A stretch of 64,000 nt of DNA. It comes from Paraburkholderia acidicola. GTDB taxonomy: Bacteria; Pseudomonadota; Gammaproteobacteria; Burkholderiales; Burkholderiaceae. Position numbers and translations under genes: made by a program. The DNA is taken from the NCBI RefSeq assembly GCF_002362315.1, contig NZ_MTZV01000004.1, positions 186,001 to 250,000 on the forward strand. The letters are read 5' to 3'. The first letter of the stretch is position 1; the number at the start of each line of letters is the position of its first letter. Positions 27,455-36,145 of this stretch are shown in pieces. Under the pieces are notes generated by a model that saw only the letters and a list, made by a program, of their open reading frames with translations, made no database searches and was not told where the DNA came from.

Positions 27455-27481
27455 CCTCAGGCACCGGCGGTGCGGCCTGAG
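27455..27481 (-). other. Hairpin in the leader of the ParB-like gene
   Basis: CTCAGGC and GCCTGAG form a 7-bp stem with a 12-base loop. Seven A stand on its left, which would be a T tract for minus-strand transcription, although no minus-strand gene ends here. On the plus strand it lies about 35 bases before the next start codon and could be a 5' leader element. Confidence 0.35.
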
Positions 27482-27515
27482 TACAACGACAACGTAGCGA
27501 GGGAGGCACTGACCC

Positions 27516-28127
27516 ATGGCAAAAAGACTCAGCATTCACGTCGACCAGTTGCGACCGTTGCAGGCAACAGTCGGCATGCTCGAAGTCAACGCAAAACACA
27601 AACGCGTCGCCGCAATGGATGCAAGGAAACTGCAGGCATTCATGCGCAGCGCGCCGATTCCGACTGTCATCGGCAAGCGCGACCTGCACTACGTGATCGA
27701 TCATCATCACCTGGCGCGTGCGCTATGGGATGCAGGCATCACCGAGGTCTACGCCGCCGTCGTAAAGGACCTGTCGTCGCTCTCCACCGACCGGTTCTGG
27801 GACACACTCATCGAACGAAGCTGGGTTCACCCTTACGACGAACGCGGCATCCTGCGCGCGCTGTCCGCGATTCCCGACAAGGTGTCGGGTCTCACTGACG
27901 ATCCCTATCGCAGTCTCGCTGCGTTCGTGCGCGACGCCGGCGGCTACATCAAGACGCCGGAGCCGTTCGCCGAGTTCCAGTGGGCAGCGTTTTACCGGAC
28001 CCGCATTCCGATGTGGACAAACGAATTCCAGTTCAACGCAGCGGTCGAGCAAGGCGTCCATCTTGCATGGAGCCCCGACGCACGCACGCTACCGGGATTC
28101 AGATTGCACGGCGGCAAGCCCACATGA
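27516..28127 (+). CDS. ParB-like (ParBc_2 type) protein
   Basis: A 203-residue protein of a stand-alone ParB/sulfiredoxin-like family. The N-terminal half has the core signature in modified form: VDQLRPLQATVGMLEV, then PIPTVIGKRDLHYVIDHHHLARALWDAG, where the DHHH cluster replaces the usual D-G-H-R-R. It lacks the helix-turn-helix needed to bind parS, and no parA is nearby, so a partition role is unlikely. Such proteins may be nucleotide hydrolases. GAGGGAGG precedes the start by about 12 bases. Confidence 0.8.
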   Translation: MAKRLSIHVDQLRPLQATVGMLEVNAKHKRVAAMDARKLQAFMRSAPIPTVIGKRDLHYVIDHHHLARALWDAGITEVYAAVVKDLSSLSTDRFWDTLIERSWVHPYDERGILRALSAIPDKVSGLTDDPYRSLAAFVRDAGGYIKTPEPFAEFQWAAFYRTRIPMWTNEFQFNAAVEQGVHLAWSPDARTLPGFRLHGGKPT

Positions 28128-28281
28128 TGAGTCGCAGAACCGGCTGCTACGGTTCTGAAAGGAAGCGCAGGTAGCATATCGGCCACGACGCTGCATTTCT
28201 CGCGCGGCAAGGCGGCCGGATGAGTTGCTCATGTTCACGTTCGCGCCCACGCCTGCGCAATCAAGACGACTTTGGGTTCGC

Positions 28282-28362
28282 ATGGAAACATACCTCCTGC
28301 TGGGTGGCGTTTTAGCACTGGGTTTGCTCATCGCTGTGTGGGGCATCTGGCGCCTGAAATAG
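28282..28362 (+). CDS. Possible 26-residue membrane microprotein
   Basis: ATG to TAG encodes 26 residues: a polar METY start, one hydrophobic helix (LLLGGVLALGLLIAVWGIW) and a basic RLK end. This is exactly a single-pass topology with the tail in the cytosol. It stands 69 bases before kup on the same strand. It recalls KdpF, the small subunit of the Kdp potassium pump, in size and topology only. There is no clear ribosome-binding site, so it may be chance. Confidence 0.35.
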   Translation: METYLLLGGVLALGLLIAVWGIWRLK

Positions 28363-28431
28363 CACCGGCTTTCGAGCCTCGACAGGCCGCTTCGTGTGGC
28401 GCCTCCGTCTACCTTCGACCTTCGACGCCCT

Positions 28432-30330
28432 ATGTCCTCTTCCGCGAACCGCGCCACGACGCCTGCCACCAAAGCCGCACCCGGTCTCGTACTGGGTGCG
28501 ATCGGCGTGGTCTTCGGCGATATCGGCACGAGCCCGCTCTACACGCTGCGCGAGTGCCTGAAGGCCGCGGGTGGCATTAGCCAGACCAATGTGTTCGGCA
28601 TCGTGTCGCTGATCCTCTGGTCGATCATCATTGTCGTCACGCTGAAATATGTCAGCTTCGTGATGCGCGCGGACAACGAAGGCGAAGGCGGCATCCTGGC
28701 GCTCACCGCGCTTGCATCCGGCGTCGCGCCGCAGCGGCTACGCCATCTGCTGCTGACCTTAGGTGTATTCGGGGCAGCCATGTTCTATGGCGACTCGATG
28801 ATCACACCGGCCATCTCGGTGATCTCCGCCGTCGAGGGTGTGACACTCGTGGACCCGAACCTCACCGCGTGGATCGTACCGATCTCGCTGGTCATTCTGA
28901 CGGGCCTGTTCAAGATACAGAAACGCGGTACCGGCACCGTCGGCAAGGTGTTCGGGCCGGTGATGGTCGTGTGGTTCCTGACACTGGCCGCACTCGGCAT
29001 CCTGCATATCGTCACGCACGTCAGCATCGTGCGCGCGGCATCGCCGCTCTATGCGCTGACCTTTGTCACGCACGCGCCGGGCACCGCGTTCGTCGTGCTC
29101 GGCTCGGTGTTTCTCGCGCTGACTGGCGGCGAAGCGCTGTATGCCGACATGGGCCACTTCGGTAAGCGCCCGATCCGCGCGGCCTGGCTCCTGCTCGTGC
29201 TGCCGAGCCTGATCCTCAACTACTTCGGCCAGGCCGCGCTCGTGCTCGAGAAACCTGCCGCGGTCGCGCAGCCGTTCTTTCAATCCGCACCAGGCTGGGC
29301 GCTGATTCCGCTCGTGCTGCTGGCGACGGCCGCCACCATCATCGCGTCGCAGGCGGTAATTTCCGGCGCGTTCTCGATGACCAAGCAGGCGGTTCAGCTC
29401 GGTTTTCTGCCGCGTATTCCGGTCGTCCATACGTCGACGCACGAAATCGGCCAGGTGTATGTGCCGTTCATCAACATCACGCTGTATGCAGCGGTCGTGT
29501 TTCTCGTCGTGTTCTTCAAGTCCTCCGACAATCTGGCAGCGGCCTACGGCATTGCCGTCGCGTCGACCATGTTGCTGACCACCCTGCTGATGTATTTCAT
29601 CACCCATAACCTGTGGCACTGGAAGCCGCTCGCGTCAATCGCAGTTGTCGGTCCGCTGGCGCTCGTCGATGCGGTGTTCGTCTCGAGCAATATCGGCAAG
29701 GTACTCGATGGCGGCTGGTTCCCGCTGCTCGCGGGTGGCCTGCTGTTTACCGTGATGACCACGTGGTACAAGGGCCGCGAAACACTCGTCGAGAAGATGA
29801 AGAGCGACAACCTGCCGCTTCCCGGACTGATTCGCTCGCTATGCGAGAGCAGTCACGCGCCGCCGCGCGTGAACGGTACGGCCGTGTTTCCGGGAGGCGT
29901 TGCGGGTATGGCGCCAACTGCGTTCCTGCACAACCTGAAGCACAACGGCGTGATGCATCAGACCAACATCTTCCTCGCTGGCACAACCGACAACGTGCCG
30001 CATGTTCCGAACGACCGCAAAGTCGTCGTGGAAGATCTCGGCCACGGATGCTATTCGGTCGTGGTGCGTCACGGTTTCATGGAAATTCCCAACGTCCCCG
30101 CGATACTCGAACTCGCGAAAACGCAGATGCCGAACTGGCAGTACGAACCTGCCGATACCTCGTTCTTCCTTGCACGCGACACGATTCTCGCCACCGGAGC
30201 AAGCAAGGCGATGCCGCTCTGGCGCGAGAAGCTGTTCGCCTTTCTCGGTCGCAATGCGGCGCAGGCGGCCGAGTACTACAGCTTGCCGGCCAATCGCGTC
30301 GTCGAACTGGGTGGTCAGATCAACATCTGA
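28432..30330 (+). CDS. kup: Low-affinity potassium transporter Kup
   Basis: Proton-coupled K+ uptake across the inner membrane. The protein has about 632 residues with 12 hydrophobic helices in the first 430, then a cytosolic domain. Family marks are GALG-type VLGAIGVVFGDIGTSPLYTLREC, ADNEGEGGILALTAL and GALGWAL-like turns, TGGEALYADMGHFGK and the late PNVPAILEL. ATG 28432 is chosen; a GTG at 28396 would add 12 residues and neither has a strong ribosome-binding site. It converges on the OprB porin. Confidence 0.95.
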   Translation: MSSSANRATTPATKAAPGLVLGAIGVVFGDIGTSPLYTLRECLKAAGGISQTNVFGIVSLILWSIIIVVTLKYVSFVMRADNEGEGGILALTALASGVAPQRLRHLLLTLGVFGAAMFYGDSMITPAISVISAVEGVTLVDPNLTAWIVPISLVILTGLFKIQKRGTGTVGKVFGPVMVVWFLTLAALGILHIVTHVSIVRAASPLYALTFVTHAPGTAFVVLGSVFLALTGGEALYADMGHFGKRPIRAAWLLLVLPSLILNYFGQAALVLEKPAAVAQPFFQSAPGWALIPLVLLATAATIIASQAVISGAFSMTKQAVQLGFLPRIPVVHTSTHEIGQVYVPFINITLYAAVVFLVVFFKSSDNLAAAYGIAVASTMLLTTLLMYFITHNLWHWKPLASIAVVGPLALVDAVFVSSNIGKVLDGGWFPLLAGGLLFTVMTTWYKGRETLVEKMKSDNLPLPGLIRSLCESSHAPPRVNGTAVFPGGVAGMAPTAFLHNLKHNGVMHQTNIFLAGTTDNVPHVPNDRKVVVEDLGHGCYSVVVRHGFMEIPNVPAILELAKTQMPNWQYEPADTSFFLARDTILATGASKAMPLWREKLFAFLGRNAAQAAEYYSLPANRVVELGGQINI

Positions 30331-30345
30331 GCGGACGGGTACGCG

Positions 30346-30383
30346 CGGGCGCTCCGGGCTTCACCGACAAGCCTGAACGCCCG
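30346..30383. terminator. Nested hairpin between convergent kup and oprB genes
   Basis: An outer stem CGGGCG/CGCCCG (30346-30351 with 30378-30383) and an inner stem GGGCTT/AAGCCT (with one wobble pair) lie between two convergent genes. There is no T tract, so any termination would be weak or rho-assisted. Confidence 0.45.
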
Positions 30384-30417
30384 GATGCTTCACGCGTATT
30401 TCCTGAGCACGTTCCGC

Positions 30418-31920
30418 TCAGAAAACGATGTTGGTCCGTAAGCCCACCACGGCTTCGTTGCCCACGCGCTGCGCCGGATTCTCCGGATCCGGAATACCGC
30501 CGGCCGGCCGGAACGCGTACTGGAAATCAGCCTGTAGTTGCCACCACGGCGTGACCTGATACAGGTACGTCGCCTCGATAACCGTCTCGGCGCTACGCGA
30601 CGGATAACCCGGTGTAGCGAGTGCGGCGGTGTCGCTGGCAAGATCGCGTGCACGCGATCCGATCTGCGCGTAACCGATGGCGAGTCCCGCCACATCGTTG
30701 TCGCGTCCGTTGAACGGCGCCTTCAGCGTCACGCCCGCATTCACACCGAAATTGACGAGATTGCGATCCCCCGGCGCGCCCATGATGCGCGCGAACACGC
30801 CAACCGATCGCGGGCTATCGGCAGACGGACGCCACACCATCTGATCGGCGACGGCATAGAAGCTGTAGTCGCCGCGATGACTGCGCGCGATCCCCGTGCT
30901 GTCGGAACTCGCCAGCGATAGACCGGTGTTGTCGAAGCGCTGATCTGCAAAGCGCTGCGTGTTGTACCAGAAGCCCAGCTTGTAGGTGCCCGGCAATCCC
31001 GCGGGTTGTGGGTCCAACGCATTGGCCGGTGGAGGATTGAGCGCGTACTGAACCTCACCGATGAAAAGCGCACCGTTGTGCAGATTGAAGTTCGTACCGT
31101 GGTGGTTCTGTTGCTGCGGATCGCCCACATCGCTGCCCGCAGGATTGCCATCGAAGACACCAGCCAGCACGGTCCACGAATCGGACGGCTTCACGCGCAC
31201 GCGCGCGCCGAGTGAAGAAAGCGGATAAGCCGGGCCGCCTGCGGGCAGATCGACCGACGGCAGCACGGGCCAACCGAAGGTCTGATTGATGAAGGTGTTC
31301 GCGTACTGGCTCACCATGAATTCCTGGTCGAGACTCTGCTGGCCGACCTTGACGTCGACCTTGCCCGCGAGCAGCGACTGCTGGTACCACAGCTCCCATA
31401 GACGCGTCGTATCGTTGGCTTCGATGCCGCTTGCGCCCTGCAGCGTCAGCAGATTGCGCTGGGTCAGGTTGGTGCCGTGAATCTGCAGGCCGGACACGTT
31501 GAAGGTGCCGCCCGGCAACCCAATTGCTTTTGCCGTGTCGACGACGACGCTGAACTGTGTCAGCCCGTCATAGGTTCCGCCGCGCCTGACGCCGCCGGAC
31601 AGGTTGTTCAGATACTCGCTGGTTTCCTGCAGGTTGAATGTGATGCCGTAGTTGCCGAGCCACGGGCGCAGGCCACCCATGTCGCCGAACAGGTTCGCGC
31701 GGTCCCAGAATCCGGTTGGTGGGGGTGTGGGCACGGCAGTGTCTGCGGCGACGACAGTAGTAGCAGGCGGTTGTGTAGACGGTGGACTGTCAGCCTGCGC
31801 AGGCACAGCAGACGATGCGGTCTGCGCGAATGCGAGCGGCGCGACACCGATCGACAGCGAGACGGTCAGTCCAGCGAAAACACCTGATTGCAGCAATGGG
31901 GTCTTGAGTTTTTTCTTCAT
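30418..31920 (-). CDS. Carbohydrate-selective porin, OprB family
   Basis: An outer-membrane beta-barrel of 500 residues, assigned to the OprB family. The start is set at MKKKLKTPLLQSG (31920), giving a signal peptide with cleavage after PLAFA. A Pro/Thr/Ala-rich linker follows (about residues 30-65), then the barrel with GFWDRANLFGDMGGLRPWLGNYGI and YLNNLSGGVRRGGTYDGL typical of OprB, ending in Phe (RTNIVF). In Pseudomonas OprB takes up glucose and other sugars. No sugar transport genes adjoin, so the local sugar is unknown. Confidence 0.92.
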   Translation of the reverse strand: MKKKLKTPLLQSGVFAGLTVSLSIGVAPLAFAQTASSAVPAQADSPPSTQPPATTVVAADTAVPTPPPTGFWDRANLFGDMGGLRPWLGNYGITFNLQETSEYLNNLSGGVRRGGTYDGLTQFSVVVDTAKAIGLPGGTFNVSGLQIHGTNLTQRNLLTLQGASGIEANDTTRLWELWYQQSLLAGKVDVKVGQQSLDQEFMVSQYANTFINQTFGWPVLPSVDLPAGGPAYPLSSLGARVRVKPSDSWTVLAGVFDGNPAGSDVGDPQQQNHHGTNFNLHNGALFIGEVQYALNPPPANALDPQPAGLPGTYKLGFWYNTQRFADQRFDNTGLSLASSDSTGIARSHRGDYSFYAVADQMVWRPSADSPRSVGVFARIMGAPGDRNLVNFGVNAGVTLKAPFNGRDNDVAGLAIGYAQIGSRARDLASDTAALATPGYPSRSAETVIEATYLYQVTPWWQLQADFQYAFRPAGGIPDPENPAQRVGNEAVVGLRTNIVF

Positions 31921-32020
31921 GGGAGATCGCGACAAGGTTGTGTGGCATGAAGCGCGTTTCGTCGACGGATGCGAAAGACGAAATGCGAAATGCAGCAGCA
32001 AGGCGGTAGCCTTGCCCTGC

Positions 32021-32224
32021 TCAGGAGAACCACCAGCTCAGCCGCATTGCACGACTGAGTTCGCTGCCGACCTGGGAAGCCGACAGCATCGCGACCAGAG
32101 CGATCGCGACGAGAGTGACGGCGAGAATGGCGAAAGCCATCGGTGTGAACGGATCGCGACCCGGCGCGACGCGACACACCCTGCGCGCCATGCAAAACGG
32201 CATAACAAACGATTTGACGAACAT
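32021..32224 (-). CDS. Small single-pass membrane protein, unknown
   Basis: A 67-residue ORF with GGGAG about seven bases before ATG. It has a basic N-terminus (CMARRVCRVAPGR) and one hydrophobic helix (MAFAILAVTLVAIALVAML). It is read toward oprB, 100 bases upstream of it. No family is recognised. Confidence 0.45.
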   Translation of the reverse strand: MFVKSFVMPFCMARRVCRVAPGRDPFTPMAFAILAVTLVAIALVAMLSASQVGSELSRAMRLSWWFS

Positions 32225-32577
32225 AAGCTCACTCCCGTCCAGCCCGATAAAACGGGCGACGTGTGAAGACGTGACGGCACCTCGCAAGCGGACTTGCGAC
32301 AGGCAGTCGAACAGAGAGAGCGTGCTGCGGACAGACCGGCGTAAGCCAGTCAGTGTGAAGCGCGCTAACCCGACCAGGGGCGAGTTAGCGGCGAAGGAGT
32401 GTACCTGCGGTCGCTAGCTCGCGGATGTTGCGCCGGCACAGGCCGGCATCGGACTTCCACTACTGGAACACTCGTCCACGAGGGACTCCTTAGAATGAGA
32501 CGGGCGGATTGTATTCGGCGGACGGACGAAACTGCAAGTAAAAAAAGCATCAAGATGTCGCACTGCGAATCTTTGCG
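32225..32577. other. Intergenic region, nothing recognised
   Basis: About 350 bases between two small minus-strand ORFs. It holds no ORF with a good ribosome-binding site and no T-tract hairpin. It may contain the promoter for the small membrane protein and oprB. Confidence 0.4.
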
Positions 32578-32838
32578 TCAATCTCCGTCGCCGCCCTCGA
32601 CTTCCTTGCGGTCCCGGCGTTCCTCGTTACCCCGGCGGGCCCGCAGACGCTGGCGCGACAGAACGGTGATGACCTCGCGCGTGGTCGCGCCGGGCGGGAT
32701 TTCGTTGCGGATGATATCCGGCACCATCGGCAGGCCGGCCTGGTGCCTGCGCACAGCCTTGGCGATTGCCCGCCGGCATTCCTGCCCGTGGCAATCCCAT
32801 TCGTCACGAATCTTTTCGCAGTAACGGCACCGGTTCAT
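32578..32838 (-). CDS. Small cysteine-containing basic protein, unknown
   Basis: An 86-residue ORF beginning MNRCRYCEKIRDEWDCHGQEC, where CxxC plus later Cys/His spacing could bind zinc. A helical middle follows and then a strongly charged Arg/Glu tail (RGNEERRDRKEVEGG). The composition is protein-like, but no ribosome-binding site is visible. It has no obvious neighbours in function. Confidence 0.5.
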   Translation of the reverse strand: MNRCRYCEKIRDEWDCHGQECRRAIAKAVRRHQAGLPMVPDIIRNEIPPGATTREVITVLSRQRLRARRGNEERRDRKEVEGGDGD

Positions 32839-33023
32839 AGCGATTAGTCTAACTGCAATCGCGGCAGGTCTGCTGCGGGCAAGCCGCGTAGTGAATCAAC
32901 CCCGCAAATACAAAGAGGCAAGCCGGACGGCCTGCCTCCCCATTGTTTGCCGGTCGCCGGCCGCCGCCTTCACCCACTCAAACCCGGCAACAGCGGCGTC
33001 CCGCAACCTGCATTCGCGCTCCC

Positions 33024-33551
33024 TTACTTCTTGAAGTTCGCGACGCCTTCCGTGATTTCCTTGTGCGCGGCCTCGATGTCCGCCCAGCCCTCGACCTTCA
33101 CCCACTTGCCCTTCTCGAGCGCCTTGTACTGCTCGAAGAAATGCTTGATCTGGTCTTTCAGGTACTGCGGCACGTCGTCGAGCGACTTCAGGCTGGCGGT
33201 CATCGGGCAGACCTTGTCGTGCGGCACGGCGACCAGCTTCGCATCGACACCGGATTCGTCGGTCATCTGCAGCATGCCGAGCGCGCGGGCGCGGACCACG
33301 GAACCCGCCAGCAGCGGGAACGGTGTGATCACCAGCACGTCGACGGGGTCGCCGTCGCCGGACAGTGTTTGCGGGATGAAGCCGTAGTTCGCCGGGTAGC
33401 GCATGCCGGTGCTGATGAAGCGGTCGACGACCAGCAGGCCCAGGTCCTTGTCGGCCTCGTACTTCACCGGGTCGCTTTGCGCCGGAATCTCGATGATGAC
33501 GTTGAAATCTTGCGGCAGGTCTTTACCTGCGGGGACGTGACTAAAGCTCAT
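33024..33551 (-). CDS. ppa: Inorganic pyrophosphatase
   Basis: Hydrolyses pyrophosphate to phosphate in the cytosol, driving biosynthetic reactions forward. It is a type I enzyme of 175 residues, the family norm. The metal site signature is DGDPVDVLV, and also visible are IEIPAQSDPVKYE, YPANYGFIPQTL and the late KFFEQYK-like HFFEQYKALEKGKWVKVEGW. The start was set at MSFSHVPAGKD (33551); the longer frame upstream is not conserved-looking. It stands alone and is divergent from the aldehyde dehydrogenase gene. Confidence 0.96.
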   Translation of the reverse strand: MSFSHVPAGKDLPQDFNVIIEIPAQSDPVKYEADKDLGLLVVDRFISTGMRYPANYGFIPQTLSGDGDPVDVLVITPFPLLAGSVVRARALGMLQMTDESGVDAKLVAVPHDKVCPMTASLKSLDDVPQYLKDQIKHFFEQYKALEKGKWVKVEGWADIEAAHKEITEGVANFKK

Positions 33552-33724
33552 GAGCGCTCTCTGATCAGGGTGAAATTCGAAGGAAGGCACGCGACGCGGC
33601 GAACGGGGGTGCGGCGGCACGGCCAGCGAAAATGGAATGCGCCATTATAGCCAATCGGCCGATGGCATCCGCCGGACGATCGGCGCGATAATGGCCGTGG
33701 CCCGCCTTTCAGCAAGGAGCACGC

Positions 33725-35164
33725 ATGGAAGAAGCAAAGCACTTCATCGGCAACGAATGGGTGTCGCCTGCGGGCGGCGAGACGCTGCCGGTGCTCGATC
33801 CGTCGGATGGCCAGCCGTTCGCTCGCCTCGCGCGCGGCAATGCGGCCGACATCGACGCCGCGGTGCAGGCCGCCCGGCGCACCTTCGAAGGTTCGTGGGG
33901 CGCGGCCAGCGCCGCCGAGCGCGGGCGCGTGCTGCAGCGGTTGTCGCTGCTCGTCGCCGCCCGCCACGAGGAACTCGCGCAACTCGAAGCGCGCGACACC
34001 GGCAAGCCACTACGGCAAGCCCGTGCCGACGCCGCAGCGCTGGCACGCTACTTTGAGTTCTACGCCGGCGCCGCCGACAAACTGCATGGCGAAACCCTCC
34101 CCTATCAGGCCGGTTACACGGTGCTGACGCTGCGCGAGCCGCACGGCGTCACCGGTCATATCGTGCCGTGGAACTATCCGATGCAGATCTTCGGCCGCAG
34201 CGCCGGCGCGGCGCTTGCCGCAGGCAACGCGTGCGTCGTCAAACCCGCCGAAGACGCCTGCCTGTCCGTGCTGCGCGTCGCGGAACTCGCCGCCGATGCC
34301 GGCTTGCCAGCTGGCGCGCTGAACATCGTCACGGGCTTCGGTCACGAAGCGGGCGCGGCGCTCGCCCGCCATCCCGGCATCGATCACATCTCGTTCACCG
34401 GTTCGCCCGAAACCGGCAAGCTCGTCACGCAGATGGCTGCCGAGAACCACGTACCCGTCACGCTCGAACTCGGTGGCAAGTCGCCGCAGATCGTCTTCGC
34501 CGACGCCGATCTCGATGCTGCCCTGCCCATGCTCGTGTCCGCGATCGTGCAGAACGCGGGGCAAACCTGCTCGGCGGGCAGCCGCGTGCTGATCGAACGG
34601 AGCATCTACGAACCGCTGCTCGACCGGCTCGCCACGGCGTTCCAGGCGCTGCGTGTCGGACCGTCGCAGGCGGATCTCGATTGCGGGCCGTTGATCAACG
34701 CGAAACAGCAGCAGCGCGTGTGGGACTTCCTGTCCGATGCGCAGCACGACGGCATTGCGATGGCGGCCCACGGCGAGGTGATCGCCGAGGCGCCGGAAAG
34801 CGGCTTCTACCAGGCGCCGACGCTGCTGCGCGATGTCCCGCCCACGCATCGTCTCGCTCGCGAGGAAGTGTTCGGTCCGGTGCTCGCGGCCCTTCCCTTT
34901 TCCGACGAAGCCGAAGCGATCGCGCTCGCCAACGGCACCCTGTACGGGCTCGTTGCCGGTATCTGGACGCGCGACGGCGCGCGGCAACTACGCGTCGCAC
35001 GGCGCGTGCGTTCCGGCCAGGTGTTCATCAACAACTATGGCGCAGGTGGCGGCGTCGAACTGCCGTTTGGCGGTGTGGGCCATTCCGGTCACGGGCGCGA
35101 GAAAGGCTTCGAAGCGCTATACGGTTTCACGACGCTGAAGACGATCGCGATCCGCCACGGCTAG
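33725..35164 (+). CDS. NAD(P)-dependent aldehyde dehydrogenase
   Basis: Oxidises an aldehyde to its acid. The protein has 479 residues, normal for the superfamily. The catalytic Glu is in VTLELGGKSPQ, the catalytic Cys in NAGQTCSAGSR, and the cofactor loop is ITFTGS-like HISFTGSPETGKLV. AAGGAG precedes the start. It is the first of three genes in one direction (dehydrogenase, SDR, MFS), 66 bases before the SDR gene. This looks like a small catabolic operon for an alcohol, polyol or sugar acid, but the substrate is not determinable. Confidence 0.94.
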   Translation: MEEAKHFIGNEWVSPAGGETLPVLDPSDGQPFARLARGNAADIDAAVQAARRTFEGSWGAASAAERGRVLQRLSLLVAARHEELAQLEARDTGKPLRQARADAAALARYFEFYAGAADKLHGETLPYQAGYTVLTLREPHGVTGHIVPWNYPMQIFGRSAGAALAAGNACVVKPAEDACLSVLRVAELAADAGLPAGALNIVTGFGHEAGAALARHPGIDHISFTGSPETGKLVTQMAAENHVPVTLELGGKSPQIVFADADLDAALPMLVSAIVQNAGQTCSAGSRVLIERSIYEPLLDRLATAFQALRVGPSQADLDCGPLINAKQQQRVWDFLSDAQHDGIAMAAHGEVIAEAPESGFYQAPTLLRDVPPTHRLAREEVFGPVLAALPFSDEAEAIALANGTLYGLVAGIWTRDGARQLRVARRVRSGQVFINNYGAGGGVELPFGGVGHSGHGREKGFEALYGFTTLKTIAIRHG

Positions 35165-35230
35165 CGCGGCTAGCCACGGCATAGCGGCACAGCGACACTC
35201 ATCACGTCCATTACAAAACAGGAGACACCC

Positions 35231-35989
35231 ATGCGGTTGACCGGCAAAACGGCGCTCATCACAGGTGGCGGTTCGGGCTTCGGCGAAGGCATCGCCAAAA
35301 CCTATGCGCGCGAAGGCGCGAACGTCGTCGTCAACGATCTGAACGGTGCCGCAGCAGAGCGCGTAGCAAGCGAAATCGCGCTCGCCGGCGGCAAGGCCAT
35401 CGCCGTAACCGGCGACGTCACGCGCGCCGCCGACTGGCAACACCTGCGCGACGCCGCACTCGAAGACTTCGGCAGCGTGCAGATCGTCGTCAACAACGCG
35501 GGTATCACGCATCGCAACAAGCCGGTGCTCGACATCAGCGAAAGCGAATTCGACCGCGTCCTCGCAGTGAACCTGAAAAGCATCTACTGGAGTGTGCAGA
35601 CGTTCGTGCCGTACTTTCGCGAGCAGGGCGGTGGCGTGTTCGTGAACATTGCCTCCACCGCCGGCGTGCGGCCGCGGCCCGGGCTCGTCTGGTACAACGG
35701 CAGCAAAGGCGCGGTCATCATCGCGAGCAAGACGCTCGCCGTCGAACTCGGCCCCGACCGGATTCGCGTGAACTGCGTGAACCCGGTGATCGGCGAAACC
35801 GCGCTCACCTCCGAATTCATGGGCGTCGAAGACACGCCGGAAAACCGCAAGCGTTTTCTCGCCGGCATTCCGCTGGGCCGCTTCTCGACGCCGCAGGACA
35901 TCGCGAACGCCTGCCTGTATCTGGCCTCCGACGAGGCGGAGTTCATCACCGGCGTCTGTCTCGAAGTGGACGGTGGACGCTGCGTCTGA
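35231..35989 (+). CDS. Short-chain dehydrogenase/reductase
   Basis: A classical SDR of 252 residues. It has the cofactor motif TGGGSGFGEGIA, NNAG in VVNNAGITHRN, a catalytic Ser in NIASTAGV, Tyr-x-x-x-Lys as YNGSKGA, and the late CNPVIGET-like CVNPVIGETALTSEF. Asp at the end of beta-2 (VVNDLN) favours NAD over NADP. GGAG precedes the start by nine bases. With the upstream aldehyde dehydrogenase it could form a two-step alcohol-to-acid oxidation. Confidence 0.93.
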   Translation: MRLTGKTALITGGGSGFGEGIAKTYAREGANVVVNDLNGAAAERVASEIALAGGKAIAVTGDVTRAADWQHLRDAALEDFGSVQIVVNNAGITHRNKPVLDISESEFDRVLAVNLKSIYWSVQTFVPYFREQGGGVFVNIASTAGVRPRPGLVWYNGSKGAVIIASKTLAVELGPDRIRVNCVNPVIGETALTSEFMGVEDTPENRKRFLAGIPLGRFSTPQDIANACLYLASDEAEFITGVCLEVDGGRCV

Positions 35990-36145
35990 CCCGGCAGCGC
36001 GATATACGAGCAGACCATCTCGTGCGTCGCGTCGCAGCTGTGCTCGGTGTTTCCCCTCGGTCAAATAGCGCGCCGGCACGCGCCAGGCGCGACTAGAATC
36101 GCGAACGGCACCAAGGCTTTCAATATGTAAAATAAGGAGACAACG

